Shown in pieces: positions 16,911-25,937 of a stretch of DNA of 46,556 nucleotides. This stretch comes from Comamonadaceae bacterium (GTDB lineage Bacteria; Pseudomonadota; Gammaproteobacteria; Burkholderiales; Burkholderiaceae_C): assembly GCA_947452635.1 (NCBI GenBank), contig CANGEE010000004.1, positions 1 to 46,556 on the forward strand, given 5' to 3'. The notes beneath the pieces were generated by a model. The model did no database searches and was not told where the DNA came from. It saw nothing but the letters and a program-made list of their open reading frames with translations. A program made the translations under genes and the position numbers. How positions within the stretch are numbered: the stretch's first letter is position 1; every line of letters starts with the position of its first letter.

Positions 16911-18160
16911 TCTGTGCGGCCGCCCAAAGACTGCAGCACGCCCAACCACAAGGCGGTTCGTTCGACATAGGGCTCAGGGTCTTGCACGCCACTGGCCTTG
17001 TCGTACACCGCGGTTTGCACCATGACGATGCCGGTGGCCGGCTGCACAAACAAGGTTTGCCCGAACACGCCCTGGAAAGCAAAGCTGCGCTCTTTCAAAG
17101 GGTGCAGCCAAAACTGATAGCCGTAGCCGAAATACGACGTGGCTATGAAGGGGGCAAAGGCTGCAGGTTGCCTGGCGATGTCGGTGGCGTCACGCAGGTA
17201 CTCGGCCGAGATGATTTGCCGGTCCCCAACTTTGCCGTCGTTGGCCATCAACATCCCCAGACGGCCCCAGTCACGTAAAGTGGCGTTGAAGCAAAAAAAG
17301 GCACCGGCTTGGCGATCTCGTCCGTGGCACCAAAAGGCATCGCCCTCGGCGCCCATGGGTTGCCACAACCACTCGGTGGTCAAATCGGCCATGCTGCGCC
17401 CTGTGGCCCCGGTCAGCACACGCCCGAGCACATCGGTCTCGGCGCTGGCGTAAACAAACTTTTCGCCGGCTGGGCTGTGCCGATTTGAAAAAGAACGCAA
17501 CACACTGAGCGTGGAAGGACTGCCTGTGGCAAAACTGTAGGACAGTTTGGACACATCGTCTTGCCCGTCATAACGCTCCGTAAAGCTAATGCCCGAGCTC
17601 ATGCGCAGCAAATGGCGAATCGACGTCGCGCCATACGCGCTGCCCGCCAAGTCTTTGGCATACAGCGCGGCCGGATCGTCCAATGAAGCGATCAGGCCTT
17701 TGTCCAAGGCCACCCCCATCAGCAAGGAGGTCACGCTTTTGGCCATGGAAAACGACAAAAACCGCGCGTCCTCGGTCCGGCCATAACGGTAACGCTCGGC
17801 CACGATTTCACCATTTTTCAGCACCAACAAGCCTGTGACACGGCGTCGCGCCAGGTAGTCGTCAAGATTGAAAATTTGACTTTGATAACGGTATTGAATG
17901 TCTGGTGGCGGATCGGCCTTGGGCAATGCATTGACCCGCTCCCCACGTCGCACAAATTCCCCCAAGACGCCCGGCACCCGGTCCAATGCGGACCAGGAAC
18001 CGACTCGGTTGGGCATGGCCGACCAACGCGCACCCAGGGGGTAAGCGGTTGATTTGCCCAGCACCTCTTCATCGGGCTCGGCAAAGCAGGACCCGCACAA
18101 GCCCACCCATCCGCTCACCAGCCCAAAGACCACTACCAAAGTATTGATTTGGCGTCGCAT
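16901..18160 (-). CDS. Serine beta-lactamase-like hydrolase, exported
   Basis: The start is the ATG at 18160 (MRRQINTLVVV) because AGGAG lies six bases ahead; the track's 504-residue version begins 85 residues too early. The 419-residue protein has a signal sequence ending near CGSCFA. A class C/penicillin-binding fold follows, with the SxxK nucleophile in LSFSMAKSVTSLL, a likely second motif YASAETD in place of Y-x-N, and a C-terminal region with YGYGYQFWLHP and AFQGVFGQTLFVQP. The family includes esterases, D-amino-acid peptidases and beta-lactamases; the sequence does not tell which. It stands alone between nth (converging) and the motor-like operon (diverging). Confidence 0.85.
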   Translation of the reverse strand: MRRQINTLVVVFGLVSGWVGLCGSCFAEPDEEVLGKSTAYPLGARWSAMPNRVGSWSALDRVPGVLGEFVRRGERVNALPKADPPPDIQYRYQSQIFNLDDYLARRRVTGLLVLKNGEIVAERYRYGRTEDARFLSFSMAKSVTSLLMGVALDKGLIASLDDPAALYAKDLAGSAYGATSIRHLLRMSSGISFTERYDGQDDVSKLSYSFATGSPSTLSVLRSFSNRHSPAGEKFVYASAETDVLGRVLTGATGRSMADLTTEWLWQPMGAEGDAFWCHGRDRQAGAFFCFNATLRDWGRLGMLMANDGKVGDRQIISAEYLRDATDIARQPAAFAPFIATSYFGYGYQFWLHPLKERSFAFQGVFGQTLFVQPATGIVMVQTAVYDKASGVQDPEPYVERTALWLGVLQSLGGRTERY

Positions 18161-18344
18161 CACCATCTCCTGAAGAGGCGCCATGATGGCATGCGCTGCC
18201 ATTTTTGAACAGGTAAAATCTAGCATGGCAACTTGACATGAGGCGTCCTGTCTCCCTACGGAGAACGCCCCGTTCATCCCGCCCTCCCCCTTTGTGATCG
18301 GCCCCCCAGCGTGTGCATGCTTTGCACAGTCGCCCTTTGAATGT

Positions 18345-19121
18345 ATGACGCGAGCCGCAGCCCGAGCCCCTTTGAACAATTCCCGTTTGATTCGTTTTCT
18401 GACTGAAAACGGCATGATGGGTGTGGCCGTGCGCGAGGAAGATGTGGGTCATCAATTGGGCCACTGGCTCAACTTCAGACAAGCCATCGCCCTGCACAAA
18501 CTGTTGGGGCAAACCTCAACGCCAATGTCAACCCCGCTTTCGTCCCATTCAGGGCGAGGCACTGGGATGAGCCGCGAAGCGCTCCGTGCGCATGTCGATA
18601 AAGTGCGCACGGCCTTAGAGCAGTCCATCCTGCAAGGTGCTGCGCAGGGCTCAGGCCTGTCCCGCATCGACATGCCCTTGGCCGAACTGGTCGAGCCGAT
18701 AGACCCCAAGACCGCTTTCGAGCCATACCGGCGCTTTATGGCATCACACCAGCGGCAAATGGAAGCCGTGGTCAGCACCTTGCGGCAACAGGTGCGTGGA
18801 CAACTGAGTCAACTGCCTGCGATGCAAACCTTGTCCGCATTGGACGCGCAGTTTGAAAGCGTGCTGAATGAACGCGAAGCGCTGTTGCTGGGCCAAGTCG
18901 CCAAGCTGCTGGAAAAGCGTTTTGTGCAAGCCCTCAAGCAACACCTCAAAAACAAAGCGGAGACGCCAAGCGTCGGCGACCCGGTGCCTGGCGCAGACAC
19001 CACCGCTTGGCTCATGCCGCTGCGCCAAGCATTGCGCGCCGCTTTGCTGGCTGAACTCGATACCCGGCTGCAACCCACCTTGGGTTTGCTGGAAGCCTAC
19101 AACCCCGAAAACCCCTCATGA
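18345..19121 (+). CDS. DUF3348 family protein, first gene of the motor-like operon
   Basis: The ATG at 18345 (MTRAAARAPLNNSRLIRFLTENG) gives 258 residues; the longer track start adds only non-conserved sequence. The N-terminal NNSRLIRFLTE, the LGHWLNFRQAIALHKLL segment and a C-terminal half of long helices (LAELVEPIDPKTAFEPYRRFMASHQRQMEAVV, LEKRFVQALKQHL) identify DUF3348. No membrane helix or signal peptide is present, so it is cytoplasmic and helical. Its function is not known; its stop overlaps the next start by four bases, so it is probably made in fixed ratio with the membrane complex and may dock on it. Confidence 0.8.
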   Translation: MTRAAARAPLNNSRLIRFLTENGMMGVAVREEDVGHQLGHWLNFRQAIALHKLLGQTSTPMSTPLSSHSGRGTGMSREALRAHVDKVRTALEQSILQGAAQGSGLSRIDMPLAELVEPIDPKTAFEPYRRFMASHQRQMEAVVSTLRQQVRGQLSQLPAMQTLSALDAQFESVLNEREALLLGQVAKLLEKRFVQALKQHLKNKAETPSVGDPVPGADTTAWLMPLRQALRAALLAELDTRLQPTLGLLEAYNPENPS

Positions 19122-21280
19122 AACGCTATTCCTTCCACATCGCCTTTGGACTGGGCGCATTGGCCCTGGTCTGGGTCGCCGCTGCCGTGGCCACGTCCCA
19201 CCTGTTGGTGCTGTTCATGTGCGCGGTGATTGGCGCGGTCTACGTGCTCGGCGCCCGCGAACTGCAGCAGTTCAGGCAAGACACCACGGCCTTGAACCAA
19301 GCACTCAAGGCCCTACCATCCGAACTGCAGGATTTAAACGACTGGCTGGTGGACCTGCCCGCCGCGCTGCACAGCCCTGTGCGTTTGCGTGTGCAAGGCG
19401 AGCGTGTGGCCCTGCCCGGCCCGGCGCTGACGCCTTACTTGGTCGGCCTGCTCGTGATGCTGGGCATGCTGGGCACCTTTTTGGGCATGGTGGTCACCCT
19501 CAACGGTGCGGTGTTTGCGCTGGAGGGCAGCAACAACATAGCCGGCATTCGCGCTGCGTTTTCTGAACCCATCAAAGGCTTGGGCCTGGCCTTTGGCACC
19601 TCGGTGGCGGGCGTGGCCACCTCGGCCATGCTGGGCTTGATGAGCAGCTTGGCACGCCGCGAACGGGCGCAATCCAGCCAAAGTCTGGATGCCCACATCG
19701 CTGGCGGATTGCGGTTTTTTTCGCTGGCGCACCAGCGGCAAGAAACCTATACCGCCCTGCAACAGCAAACCCAAGTGTTGCCGCAGATCATGAACCAATT
19801 GCAAGACACCTTGCAGGCCATGATGGCGCAAATGGAGCGCACCAGTGGGCAAGTCAACGCGCAATTGCTGGCCAACCAAAACCGCTTTCACCAAGAAACC
19901 CAGCTGGCTTACACCGGTCTGGCGCAATCGGTGGACCACTCTCTGCGCACCAGCCTGAGCCAAAGCATGCAACTGGCCAACGACGGCCTGCAACCCGTGG
20001 TGCAAGCCACCATGGCGCAACTGGCCACGCAAGCACAAGCCGTGAACGAGCGCCTGCTGCACAGCAGCGAACAGCACGCGAGCGAGTTGCACAGCCATTT
20101 CAACGCCACCACCGAACGCATGGTGCAAAGCCACAGCCAAGCTTTGGCGCAACACGCAGCAGCCAACACCGGCTTGCTGCAACGCATGGGCGAGACCTTG
20201 GAAGGATTGAGCCAAAGCTTTGACGCGCGCAGCCAAACCCTGGTCAGCACGCTGGGCAGCACCTTCACCGCGCAACACAGCCAGCACGCCCAAGAAGACC
20301 AGCAACGCCTGGACGCTTGGACATCAGGTTTGCAGCAGATGGCCCAAGACTTGGGTGCGCAGTGGCAGGCCTCAGGCGCGCAGACCCTGGCCCAACAACA
20401 GGCCCTTGGCGACGCCTGGGTCCAAACGGCACAAGACCTCAGCCGTCACAGCCAAGTGCAGACCACGCAAACCTTGGCCGAGATCACCCAGCTGCTGGCC
20501 AGCAGCGAAGCGCTGGTGCGCGAGCGCATTGCGTCGGAAGCCCGTTGGGCCACCGAGCACAGCGAACGCGCCCAAGCCCTGAGCCATTTGCTGCGCACCG
20601 AACTCTCGGCCTTGCGTGACGCCGAAGAAGCGCGAGGCCAAGCGGCGGTGGAGCGTCTGGCCGAACTGCAAAGCGCGGTGACCACGCACCTGAGCAGCTT
20701 GGGCACGGCGCTAGAAGCCCCGATCACCCGCTTGATCGAAACCGCCTCGGTCGCCCCCCAGGCTGCAGCCGATGTGATTGGGCAGTTGCGCCAAGAAATC
20801 TCGCTCAGCGTGGCGCGCGACAACGCCCTGCTCGACGAGCGCACCCGCATTTTGGCCACTTTGAGTGAGTTGCTCGACACCATCCACCACGCCTCCACCG
20901 AACAACGCGGCGTGATCGACGCCTTGGTGAGCGCCTCCACCATCACACTGAACCAAGCCAGCAGCCAATTCATCGACCAGGTCAGAAATGAATCCAGCAA
21001 GCTGGGCGAGATGGCGGCGCAAGTCAGCGCCAGCGCGGTGGACGTGGCCAGCCTGGGCGAGACCTTTGGCTTTGCGGTGCAAAATTTTGCGCAAACCAAT
21101 GACAAACTCATGGCGCAGTTGCACAGCATCGAAGCGGCGATGAACAAGTCCATGACCCGCAGCGACGAGCAACTGGCCTACTACGTGGCCCAAGCCCGCG
21201 AGATCATTGACCTGAGCATCACCGCGCAAAAAGACGTGCTGCAAGCGCTGCAGACCCAAGCCGAGAAAGCAGGCACTTGA
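19118..21280 (+). CDS. MotA/TolQ/ZorA-like inner-membrane protein with long helical tail (DUF802)
   Basis: This 720-residue protein has four likely membrane helices. The first two lie at about residues 8-28 and 30-46, the third at 107-130 (YLVGLLVMLGMLGTFLGMVVTL) and the fourth at 155-178 (LGLAFGTSVAGVATSAMLGLMSSL). Helices three and four match the proton-channel region shared by MotA, TolQ and ExbB. After residue 185 comes a tail of about 535 residues rich in Gln, Ala, Leu and Ser with no predicted globular break, likely a long coiled coil. The last 90 residues (SASAVDVASLGETFGFAVQNFA...) correspond to DUF802. MotA-like pore plus long cytoplasmic tail is the layout of ZorA. ATGA overlap with DUF3348 and TGATG overlap with the next gene show coupling. 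Confidence 0.85.
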   Translation: MKRYSFHIAFGLGALALVWVAAAVATSHLLVLFMCAVIGAVYVLGARELQQFRQDTTALNQALKALPSELQDLNDWLVDLPAALHSPVRLRVQGERVALPGPALTPYLVGLLVMLGMLGTFLGMVVTLNGAVFALEGSNNIAGIRAAFSEPIKGLGLAFGTSVAGVATSAMLGLMSSLARRERAQSSQSLDAHIAGGLRFFSLAHQRQETYTALQQQTQVLPQIMNQLQDTLQAMMAQMERTSGQVNAQLLANQNRFHQETQLAYTGLAQSVDHSLRTSLSQSMQLANDGLQPVVQATMAQLATQAQAVNERLLHSSEQHASELHSHFNATTERMVQSHSQALAQHAAANTGLLQRMGETLEGLSQSFDARSQTLVSTLGSTFTAQHSQHAQEDQQRLDAWTSGLQQMAQDLGAQWQASGAQTLAQQQALGDAWVQTAQDLSRHSQVQTTQTLAEITQLLASSEALVRERIASEARWATEHSERAQALSHLLRTELSALRDAEEARGQAAVERLAELQSAVTTHLSSLGTALEAPITRLIETASVAPQAAADVIGQLRQEISLSVARDNALLDERTRILATLSELLDTIHHASTEQRGVIDALVSASTITLNQASSQFIDQVRNESSKLGEMAAQVSASAVDVASLGETFGFAVQNFAQTNDKLMAQLHSIEAAMNKSMTRSDEQLAYYVAQAREIIDLSITAQKDVLQALQTQAEKAGT

Positions 21281-21933
21281 TGCTGGAGCACGACGCCGAT
21301 GTCGAGTCCAGCGCGCCCACCTGGATCTCATTTGCCGACCTGATGACCGGCCTCTTGGGCGCATTTGTGCTGCTGCTGGTCGGCGTCATGGCCACGCAAC
21401 TGGAAATGGCCTCGAGCCTGGAGGCCGAAGTGCAAAAACGCCAAGCCGAAGAGCAGCGCCGCATGACGCTGGAAAATGCCCTGGCCATCCCCCTGGCCAG
21501 TGGCCGCATCACCCTGAACAATGGTCGCATCGGCATCAGCGGCAAACTGCTGTTTGAGCTCAACTCCGACCAGCTCCAACCCGAAGGCCGCCAACTGCTC
21601 AAAAGCCTGGTGCAGCCCCTGCGCAGTTATCTGAAATCACGCAACGAGATCTTGATGGTCAGCGGCTTCACTGACGACCGCGCCATGCGCGACGGCCAGC
21701 GCAAATTCGAAGACAACTGGGAACTCTCGGCCCAGCGTGCCCTCACCGTGACGCGCACCTTGATCGAAGAAGGCATGCCGTCGGCCATGCTGTTTGCCGC
21801 CGCCTTTGGGCAAGAACAACCGCTGACGCCCAACACCGACGACAAAGCCCGCGCGCAAAACCGCCGGGTGGAAATGGCGCCCGTGCCCAAAGCCAGCAAC
21901 GCGGCCCCAACCAGTGCCGTCACCCCCCCATGA
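21280..21933 (+). CDS. MotB/ZorB-like protein with OmpA peptidoglycan-binding domain
   Basis: The ATG at 21280 shares its A with the stop of the preceding gene (TGATG); the track's TTG three bases earlier is less likely. The 217-residue protein has a short cytoplasmic N-terminus and one membrane helix, WISFADLMTGLLGAFVLLLVGVM. Asp20 lies at the start of that helix, where MotB carries the proton-binding aspartate (Asp32 in E. coli). A short coiled linker follows, then an OmpA-like domain (about 95-205) with VSGFTDDR, NWELSAQRALTV and AQNRRVEM, the residues used to bind peptidoglycan. Together with the upstream gene it forms the expected stator pair of an ion-driven motor. Confidence 0.87.
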   Translation: MLEHDADVESSAPTWISFADLMTGLLGAFVLLLVGVMATQLEMASSLEAEVQKRQAEEQRRMTLENALAIPLASGRITLNNGRIGISGKLLFELNSDQLQPEGRQLLKSLVQPLRSYLKSRNEILMVSGFTDDRAMRDGQRKFEDNWELSAQRALTVTRTLIEEGMPSAMLFAAAFGQEQPLTPNTDDKARAQNRRVEMAPVPKASNAAPTSAVTPP

Positions 21934-22529
21934 CCGCAACGCCAGCCCCCACCTTGCACCCAGCCTCCAGCACGTCAGTGACGCTGGAAGCACTGCGCCA
22001 GCAGGGCGCTGCAAACGTTGATGCGGTAGGCTGGCATTACATCGAAGTGTTGTCCGCCAAACGCCAGGCCCACCCAAGTGCAACGCAACATTTGCTGCAA
22101 AACAAGTTAGACAAAGCCCTACATGATTTGCAAACGCGCATGGCAGCGGCCAGCATGCAGATGCCAGCCCCCGAGCCCATGCCTGCGCCCCCATCGTCAC
22201 CCCTGACCCAGTTGCTCCATGCGCTGGGCGAGCCTGCAGCCCAGGGCAGTCGGGCAGAAAACCCCCAGGTCACGCAGTTTCGCAAAACCCTGTCGCAACT
22301 GAGCGTGCAAAAGCAAGTGACCCAGGCCATGGCGCAAGCGCCGCACAACGCAGGGCCGATCAACTCGCACATGCTGGTGCTGCGCTCCCTGGCTTTGATG
22401 CGCCAACACGCGCCCGACTACCTGAACCGCTTCGTGACTTATGTGGACACCCTGCTGTGCCTGGAAGCCGCGGGCAAGGCCAAGCCCTTGATCAAAAAAC
22501 CACGCGCCTCGACAAAACCCCATGTGTAG
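21930..22529 (+). CDS. DUF2894 family protein, last gene of the motor-like operon
   Basis: The 199-residue protein starts with an ATGA overlap of the previous stop. A helical N-terminal part (TLEALRQQGAANVDAVGWHYIEVLSAK) is followed by a Pro/Met-rich linker and a helical C-terminal part ending in a basic tail (KPLIKKPRASTKPHV). The VGWHYIE and LNRFVTYVDTLLCLE segments match DUF2894. It has no membrane helix. The function is unknown; constant company with DUF3348, DUF802 and the OmpA-domain protein points to a soluble partner of the same complex. The operon ends here; 78 bases separate it from the converging exporter genes. Confidence 0.8.
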   Translation: MTATPAPTLHPASSTSVTLEALRQQGAANVDAVGWHYIEVLSAKRQAHPSATQHLLQNKLDKALHDLQTRMAAASMQMPAPEPMPAPPSSPLTQLLHALGEPAAQGSRAENPQVTQFRKTLSQLSVQKQVTQAMAQAPHNAGPINSHMLVLRSLALMRQHAPDYLNRFVTYVDTLLCLEAAGKAKPLIKKPRASTKPHV

Positions 22530-22607
22530 TTTGCGGTTGATGGCGGCGCTCCTGGGGCTGCGCTGAAGCGGCGTCGCGCACCTTTTCAGCGGATCACAGC
22601 CGAGGGT

Positions 22608-23336
22608 TCAACCCGGCACCAGCCCGTCTACGACATGGATGGTGCGATCGCAACGGCGTGCCAGTTCGGGGTTGTGGGTCACCAGCAAGACCGCCGTGCC
22701 GTGTTCTCGGTTGACTTGGCGAAACAGCTCGAACACCGCATTGGCGCTTTGGGAGTCCAAATTGCCGGTGGGTTCATCGGCCAGCAGCAAGGCCGGTTGC
22801 ATGATCAAGGCCCGCGCCACCGCCACGCGCTGCTGTTGCCCCCCCGACAAACGGGTGGCAGGTGTGTCGCGCCAAGGCGTCAAGCCCACGCTGTCGATCA
22901 AGGCCAGTGCCCGCGTCTGGATGGCGGCGGTCGGGTAACCCTGCAAACCGACCATGGGCAGCATCACATTTTCCAGCGCGCTGAAGGCCCCGATCAGGTG
23001 GTGGTACTGGAACACAAAACCAATGCTGCGCCCGCGCAGTTGCGTCAGGGCATGGTCATCGAGTTGGGTGGTTTCCATGCCGGCGATCTGCAACTGGCCT
23101 TGGGTGGGCCGGTCCAGCAAGCCGATCAAATTCAGCAGTGTGCTTTTGCCTGAACCCGATGGGCCCATGATGGCCACAAACTCGCCGGGGTTGAGCACCA
23201 GGTCAATGCCATGCAAAACCTCGACCTCGGTCGCTTCACCCAGGTTGAAAGATTTGCGAACTTGGCTCAATTGCACCACGGGCTGAACCCAGGCCACAAC
23301 CGCAGGCCTTTGAAGACGTGATGTCAGGTGCTGCAC
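22608..23336 (-). CDS. ABC exporter ATPase (LolD/MacB/DevA type)
   Basis: This 242-residue ATPase starts at a GTG three bases after the permease stop. Walker A is GPSGSGKST, the Q loop follows [10 protein letters not shown], the signature is [15 protein letters not shown], and Walker B with the D loop is [13 protein letters not shown]. The QYHHL element and the TGNLDS motif place it with LolD, MacB and DevA, ATPases that work with FtsX-like permeases to move lipids, lipoproteins or small molecules to the periplasm or beyond. It is the last gene of the MFP-permease-ATPase operon. Confidence 0.92.
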   Translation of the reverse strand: MQHLTSRLQRPAVVAWVQPVVQLSQVRKSFNLGEATEVEVLHGIDLVLNPGEFVAIMGPSGSGKSTLLNLIGLLDRPTQGQLQIAGMETTQLDDHALTQLRGRSIGFVFQYHHLIGAFSALENVMLPMVGLQGYPTAAIQTRALALIDSVGLTPWRDTPATRLSGGQQQRVAVARALIMQPALLLADEPTGNLDSQSANAVFELFRQVNREHGTAVLLVTHNPELARRCDRTIHVVDGLVPG

Positions 23337-23341
23337 GGTGT

Positions 23342-24574
23342 CTAGCCTCGAATGGCAACCACAGGATCAAGCCTGGCGGCGCGCAAAGCCGGGGCCCACG
23401 CCGCCAACAAACCGGTCAGCGTGGCCAAAACCAAAGCCTCGACCAGCATCACACCGTTGATGGTGACCGCGAACACGGGCGCGCCCTCTGCGGTGCGCGA
23501 CAACAGCAACCACAGTTGCAAAAACAAAGCGCCCAACGCACAACCGACCACAGCGCCGCCCAAACCCAACAAACCCCCTTGCAGCAAAAACAAACGCATC
23601 ACTTGGTTTCGCGAAATACCCATGGCCCGCAAAATACCAATTTCTTTGGAGCGTTGCACCACCGACACCACCAGCACGCTGGCAATGCCAAAAGCCACCG
23701 ACAAAGCCACAAAGAAGCGAATGGCGGTGTTGGCCAGGCTTTGCGAATGGATGGCGCTGAAAAACTGCGCATTGGTCTTGATCCAGCTGTCGGCCTGCAG
23801 CTGCGTCAGCGTTTGGATGCGCTGCGCCACCACTTCGGCCGCGTACACATCGTGCACCGTGACATCAATGACGGTGACACCGCCGGGGTAAGCCAGCAGG
23901 CTTTGCCCGCTGCGCAGCGCCACATAAGCCGTGCGTTGATTGGCGCCTTTGTTGCCCAAATCCAAAATCGCGGAGATGACCACATTTTGGCTCACCCCGG
24001 CGGCCGATTGCACCCGCAGCTTGTCGCCCACAGCCAAACCCAAATCCGCCGCCAGTTCGGTGCCGATCATGATGTCGCTGGCCTCCAGGCGCGCTTGCCC
24101 GCTCACCACTTTTTCGCTCAGATTCACAATCTTTTGGTATTGCGCCAAATCCACCGCGGTCAAACTCAGTGAGCGGCTGGCCGCCCCCCGCGTGATCAGG
24201 GTAGAACCCGACACCGAGGGTGAGGCCACACGCACCTCGGGCATGGCGCGCAGCAGCGTCAGCACCGATGGCCATTGGTCAATCGACTTGAGCCTTTGCA
24301 GCGGCGCTTGAACCTGGTCCAGGTGCAAAGCCGAATCGGCTGGATGCTGAATCCGCACCTGCTCTTTGGGTGGCAGCACCTGGATATGCGCTTGCGCCGT
24401 CAGCACGCGTTGGACCAAATTGGTTTGCAAACCTTGCAACAAGGCCGACATGAAGACAATCACGCCCACCCCGATGGCGATGCCGACAATGATGAACAGG
24501 CTTTGCATCCGCCCCTCGCGCAAAAAGCGTGTGGCGACAATCCATTCGAACGGTTGGTATCGGCCCAGCAGCAT
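23342..24574 (-). CDS. FtsX-like ABC exporter permease (MacB/DevC type)
   Basis: The 410-residue permease has one N-terminal membrane helix (about residues 24-46, [22 protein letters not shown]), a periplasmic domain of about 220 residues of the MacB_PCD kind, and three C-terminal helices in the FtsX domain. The latter starts with [43 protein letters not shown] and ends [16 protein letters not shown], both typical. Such permeases act as dimers with a separate ATPase and a membrane-fusion protein, as in DevBCA or MacAB. Substrate unknown. Confidence 0.92.
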   Translation of the reverse strand: MLLGRYQPFEWIVATRFLREGRMQSLFIIVGIAIGVGVIVFMSALLQGLQTNLVQRVLTAQAHIQVLPPKEQVRIQHPADSALHLDQVQAPLQRLKSIDQWPSVLTLLRAMPEVRVASPSVSGSTLITRGAASRSLSLTAVDLAQYQKIVNLSEKVVSGQARLEASDIMIGTELAADLGLAVGDKLRVQSAAGVSQNVVISAILDLGNKGANQRTAYVALRSGQSLLAYPGGVTVIDVTVHDVYAAEVVAQRIQTLTQLQADSWIKTNAQFFSAIHSQSLANTAIRFFVALSVAFGIASVLVVSVVQRSKEIGILRAMGISRNQVMRLFLLQGGLLGLGGAVVGCALGALFLQLWLLLSRTAEGAPVFAVTINGVMLVEALVLATLTGLLAAWAPALRAARLDPVVAIRG

Positions 24575-24589
24575 GCCATTGCTCCCCGT

Positions 24590-25810
24590 TCAAGGCGCAC
24601 GGGGCCGCACATGCTGCCCGGCATGCAGATCACTGCCTGCCACAGCCAGCACCCGCTCGCCCACTTGCACGCCCGTCAGCAACTCGACCCCATGGCCACT
24701 GTGCAGGCCCAATGTCACCGGCACGCGCGCTAAGGTGCCCGCTGTGCTGACCCGCCAGACCCAGGGCAGTGGCGACTGCGCTTCGTGCACCGCCTCCAGC
24801 GGCACGGCCAGGGTGGCGGCGCGACGTCCGACTTCAATCTCCACCGAGACCGTCATGTCTTGTCGCAGATAGTCCGGTGGTTTGGGCACATGGAGCTTGA
24901 CTTGGATCGAGCCGCGCTGGGCATCGACTCCCGGCGCGATGCGGCTGACCGCGGCGGTAAAACGTTGTTGGGCAAAAGCCTCGGCCGAGGCCACGGCGGG
25001 CTGCCCCAGCTGCAGCCAAGCCAGGTGGCGCTCGTCAATCAAGGCCACCAACTCGGTCTCGCCTTGCGGCGCGAGCAAAAAAAGCGTCTTGCCCGGCTGC
25101 ACCGCATCGCCCGGCTCGACGCTGCGACTCACCACCAAGCCATCGAACGGGGCCACCAATCTGGTGTAGGACAGATGCGCTTGGGCCACTTGCGCATTGG
25201 CGCGCGCCAGCACCAAGGCCGTCATCGCCACATCTTGCTCCAGGCCCTGATCGCCATTGGCCAGTCGCTGAACCTGGGCACTTTGGGCTTGCGCCTGTGC
25301 CACTTGCAGGGCGCGCACAGCCTCGTCGAAAGCAGCTTGGCCGATAAAGCCTTGTTGCAGCAGCTTATGTTGACGTTCAAATTGGGAACGCGCCTGGGCG
25401 GCATTGGCCTGCGCCTGTTGGTCATTGGCACGCGCTGTCGGGGCTTGAACCTCGCGCCATTGGCGCAGCTTGAACTCGGCCTGGCTCACGCCCAACTGGG
25501 CTGCATCCAAGGCAGCTTGGGCCTCGCTGCCCTCCAAGGTTAGCAATACCTGGCCTTGCCGAAAACGCTCACCCTCCAAGACATTCACGGTCAAGACTTT
25601 GCCCGTGATCTGCACCCCGCTGCTGGCGCGGTGGGGGGTTTGCACCGTGGCCGTGGCGACCACGGTATGGACCATGTCCTGCAACTGCAAAGTTTGTACA
25701 GGCAGCGACGGCGCTGCCCAGCGCCAAGCGCTCCATGCCAAGGCCAAGGCCACAAGCACGCCCCCTGCCACTGCCATGCCCAGTTTGCGATAGCTGCGCC
25801 GCTCTGCCAT
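24590..25810 (-). CDS. Membrane-fusion (periplasmic adaptor) protein of ABC exporter
   Basis: This 406-residue adaptor has an N-terminal membrane anchor (residues 12-31, AVAGGVLVALALAWSAWRW), a biotinyl-lipoyl half-motif (GKVLTVNVLEGERFRQGQVLLTL), a coiled-coil hairpin rich in Gln and Ala (about 95-190), the matching half (APFDGLVVSRSVEPGDAVQPGKTLFLL), and a beta-barrel domain (TELVALIDERHL). This is the RND/MacA/DevB domain order. It is the first gene of the exporter operon (adaptor, permease, ATPase, the DevBCA order). No outer-membrane TolC-like gene is nearby, so a genome-wide TolC is probably shared. Confidence 0.9.
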   Translation of the reverse strand: MAERRSYRKLGMAVAGGVLVALALAWSAWRWAAPSLPVQTLQLQDMVHTVVATATVQTPHRASSGVQITGKVLTVNVLEGERFRQGQVLLTLEGSEAQAALDAAQLGVSQAEFKLRQWREVQAPTARANDQQAQANAAQARSQFERQHKLLQQGFIGQAAFDEAVRALQVAQAQAQSAQVQRLANGDQGLEQDVAMTALVLARANAQVAQAHLSYTRLVAPFDGLVVSRSVEPGDAVQPGKTLFLLAPQGETELVALIDERHLAWLQLGQPAVASAEAFAQQRFTAAVSRIAPGVDAQRGSIQVKLHVPKPPDYLRQDMTVSVEIEVGRRAATLAVPLEAVHEAQSPLPWVWRVSTAGTLARVPVTLGLHSGHGVELLTGVQVGERVLAVAGSDLHAGQHVRPRAP

Positions 25811-25937
25811 ACCTGTGTCCCCAGACCATTCAGTGAATCAGGCTGGATTGGGCCATGGGGTTGTGCGCCAGACCTTGATCCAAGTCATCGACCGGATGAA
25901 GCCGTGAATGAAAATCAGTGGGACGGCGCTTTAGCCC

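Noticed and set aside
19118-21933. Flagellar motAB or TolQR/ExbBD
   Set aside because: No flagellar, tol or tonB genes are close. The pore protein is far longer than MotA or TolQ, and the partner has an OmpA domain unlike TolR or ExbD.
18345-22529. Complete Zorya defence system
   Set aside because: Only the ZorA/ZorB-like parts are present. No helicase, nuclease or ZorC-like gene is coded nearby, and DUF3348/DUF2894 are not known Zorya effectors.
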